Positions 6,371-6,642 of a DNA stretch of 6,642 nt are shown here, piece after piece. Both the position numbers and the translations under genes were made by a program. The notes under the pieces are model-generated. The model saw only the letters and a program-made list of their open reading frames with translations. It ran no database searches and was not told where the DNA came from. Numbering within the stretch: position 1 is the first letter of the stretch; every line of letters starts with the position of its first letter. This DNA is from Flavobacteriaceae bacterium. Lineage in GTDB: Bacteria; Bacteroidota; Bacteroidia; Flavobacteriales; Flavobacteriaceae. The stretch spans positions 1 to 6,642 of the forward strand of contig JAGLDM010000117.1 in assembly GCA_023145595.1 (NCBI GenBank), in the 5' to 3' direction.

Positions 6371-6642
6371 ACTTTTGTTTAATACAGGGCATTTGATGAA
6401 TAGGCTAGTTTAAATTTCATTATTGTAATCAAATTCTAAAACGTGAAGGCTTAACTAAAAAAAGTAAGGGAAGGTAACGGAGTTTTTGTTGGTAGAAGTT
6501 TCGCCAAATATTGAAGGATAATAATTCTATTCAACTTATAAATGTACATGGAGTAGGTAAGTTAGAAGTTAAGTAGTTACACCTCAAAATCTTGTTTCAA
6601 AATTAACTTTATATAAGTCAGGGCAAACGCATTAAACTTTCA
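6371..6642. other. Non-coding tail downstream of the pnt operon; no gene seen
   Basis: About 270 AT-rich bases to the window edge with no supportable gene on either strand. The longest ATG-initiated stretch I found is a 32-codon minus-strand frame (6549 down to 6451) with no recognisable motif. A 20-codon minus-strand stretch ends at TAA (6577-6579) but is closed upstream by TGA at 6640-6642. I see no tRNA, strong repeat or attachment site. The next gene lies beyond the window. Confidence 0.6.

Noticed and set aside
6370..6377. TACTTTTG matching the -7 element after pntB
   Set aside because: It is formed by the T-rich tail of the terminator, has no -33 partner at proper spacing and no gene follows in the window.
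6451..6549. 32-codon minus-strand ORF in the tail
   Set aside because: It has no recognisable motif and is too short to distinguish from chance in AT-rich sequence.
6577..6642. Minus-strand coding end (20 codons ending FEV) entering from the right edge
   Set aside because: The frame is closed by TGA at 6640-6642, so it cannot be the intact end of a gene starting beyond the window; a frameshifted remnant cannot be shown from this sequence.

Overview
The window is AT-rich and looks like chromosomal DNA of a member of the Bacteroidota, most likely a flavobacterium (class Flavobacteriia). The reasons are the protein family members present, starts preceded by A-rich tracts with no clear Shine-Dalgarno sequence, the gene order leuD - leuA-like - leuB, and a three-subunit proton-translocating transhydrogenase. 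This placement is inferred from recognised protein style; no database search was run.

Region 1 (1-2953) is the 3' part of a leucine operon on the + strand. It holds the C-terminal half of leuD, cut by the window edge, then a complete 2-isopropylmalate synthase-family gene 6 bp downstream, then leuB after a 70-bp gap. Together they convert 2-oxoisovalerate plus acetyl-CoA to 2-isopropylmalate (LeuA), isomerise it (LeuC with LeuD; leuC would lie upstream) and oxidatively decarboxylate it to 2-oxoisocaproate (LeuB). The operon ends at a strong hairpin terminator (2989-3032).

Region 2 (about 3033-3487) is a gene-poor AT-rich stretch of roughly 450 bases with small hairpins and short open stretches but no convincing gene. 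It must also carry the 5' leader of the next operon.

Region 3 (3488-6291) is a complete pntAA-pntAB-pntB operon for the membrane-bound NAD(P) transhydrogenase. Its genes are separated by 12 bp and by a 1-bp stop/start overlap. It uses the proton gradient to transfer hydride from NADH to NADP+. It is followed by a very strong terminator (6321-6370).

Region 4 (6371-6642) is a non-coding tail with nothing I can call.

I see no mobile element, CRISPR array, RNA gene or unknown multi-gene system. This is mostly ordinary core metabolism. The points most worth a second look are residue-level. PntB has Asn and PntAB has Ser at the two positions where characterised transhydrogenases carry the proton-channel histidine. 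LeuB has Gln at the position of the classic NAD-specificity Asp. The LeuA-like enzyme could be an isopropylmalate or a citramalate synthase.
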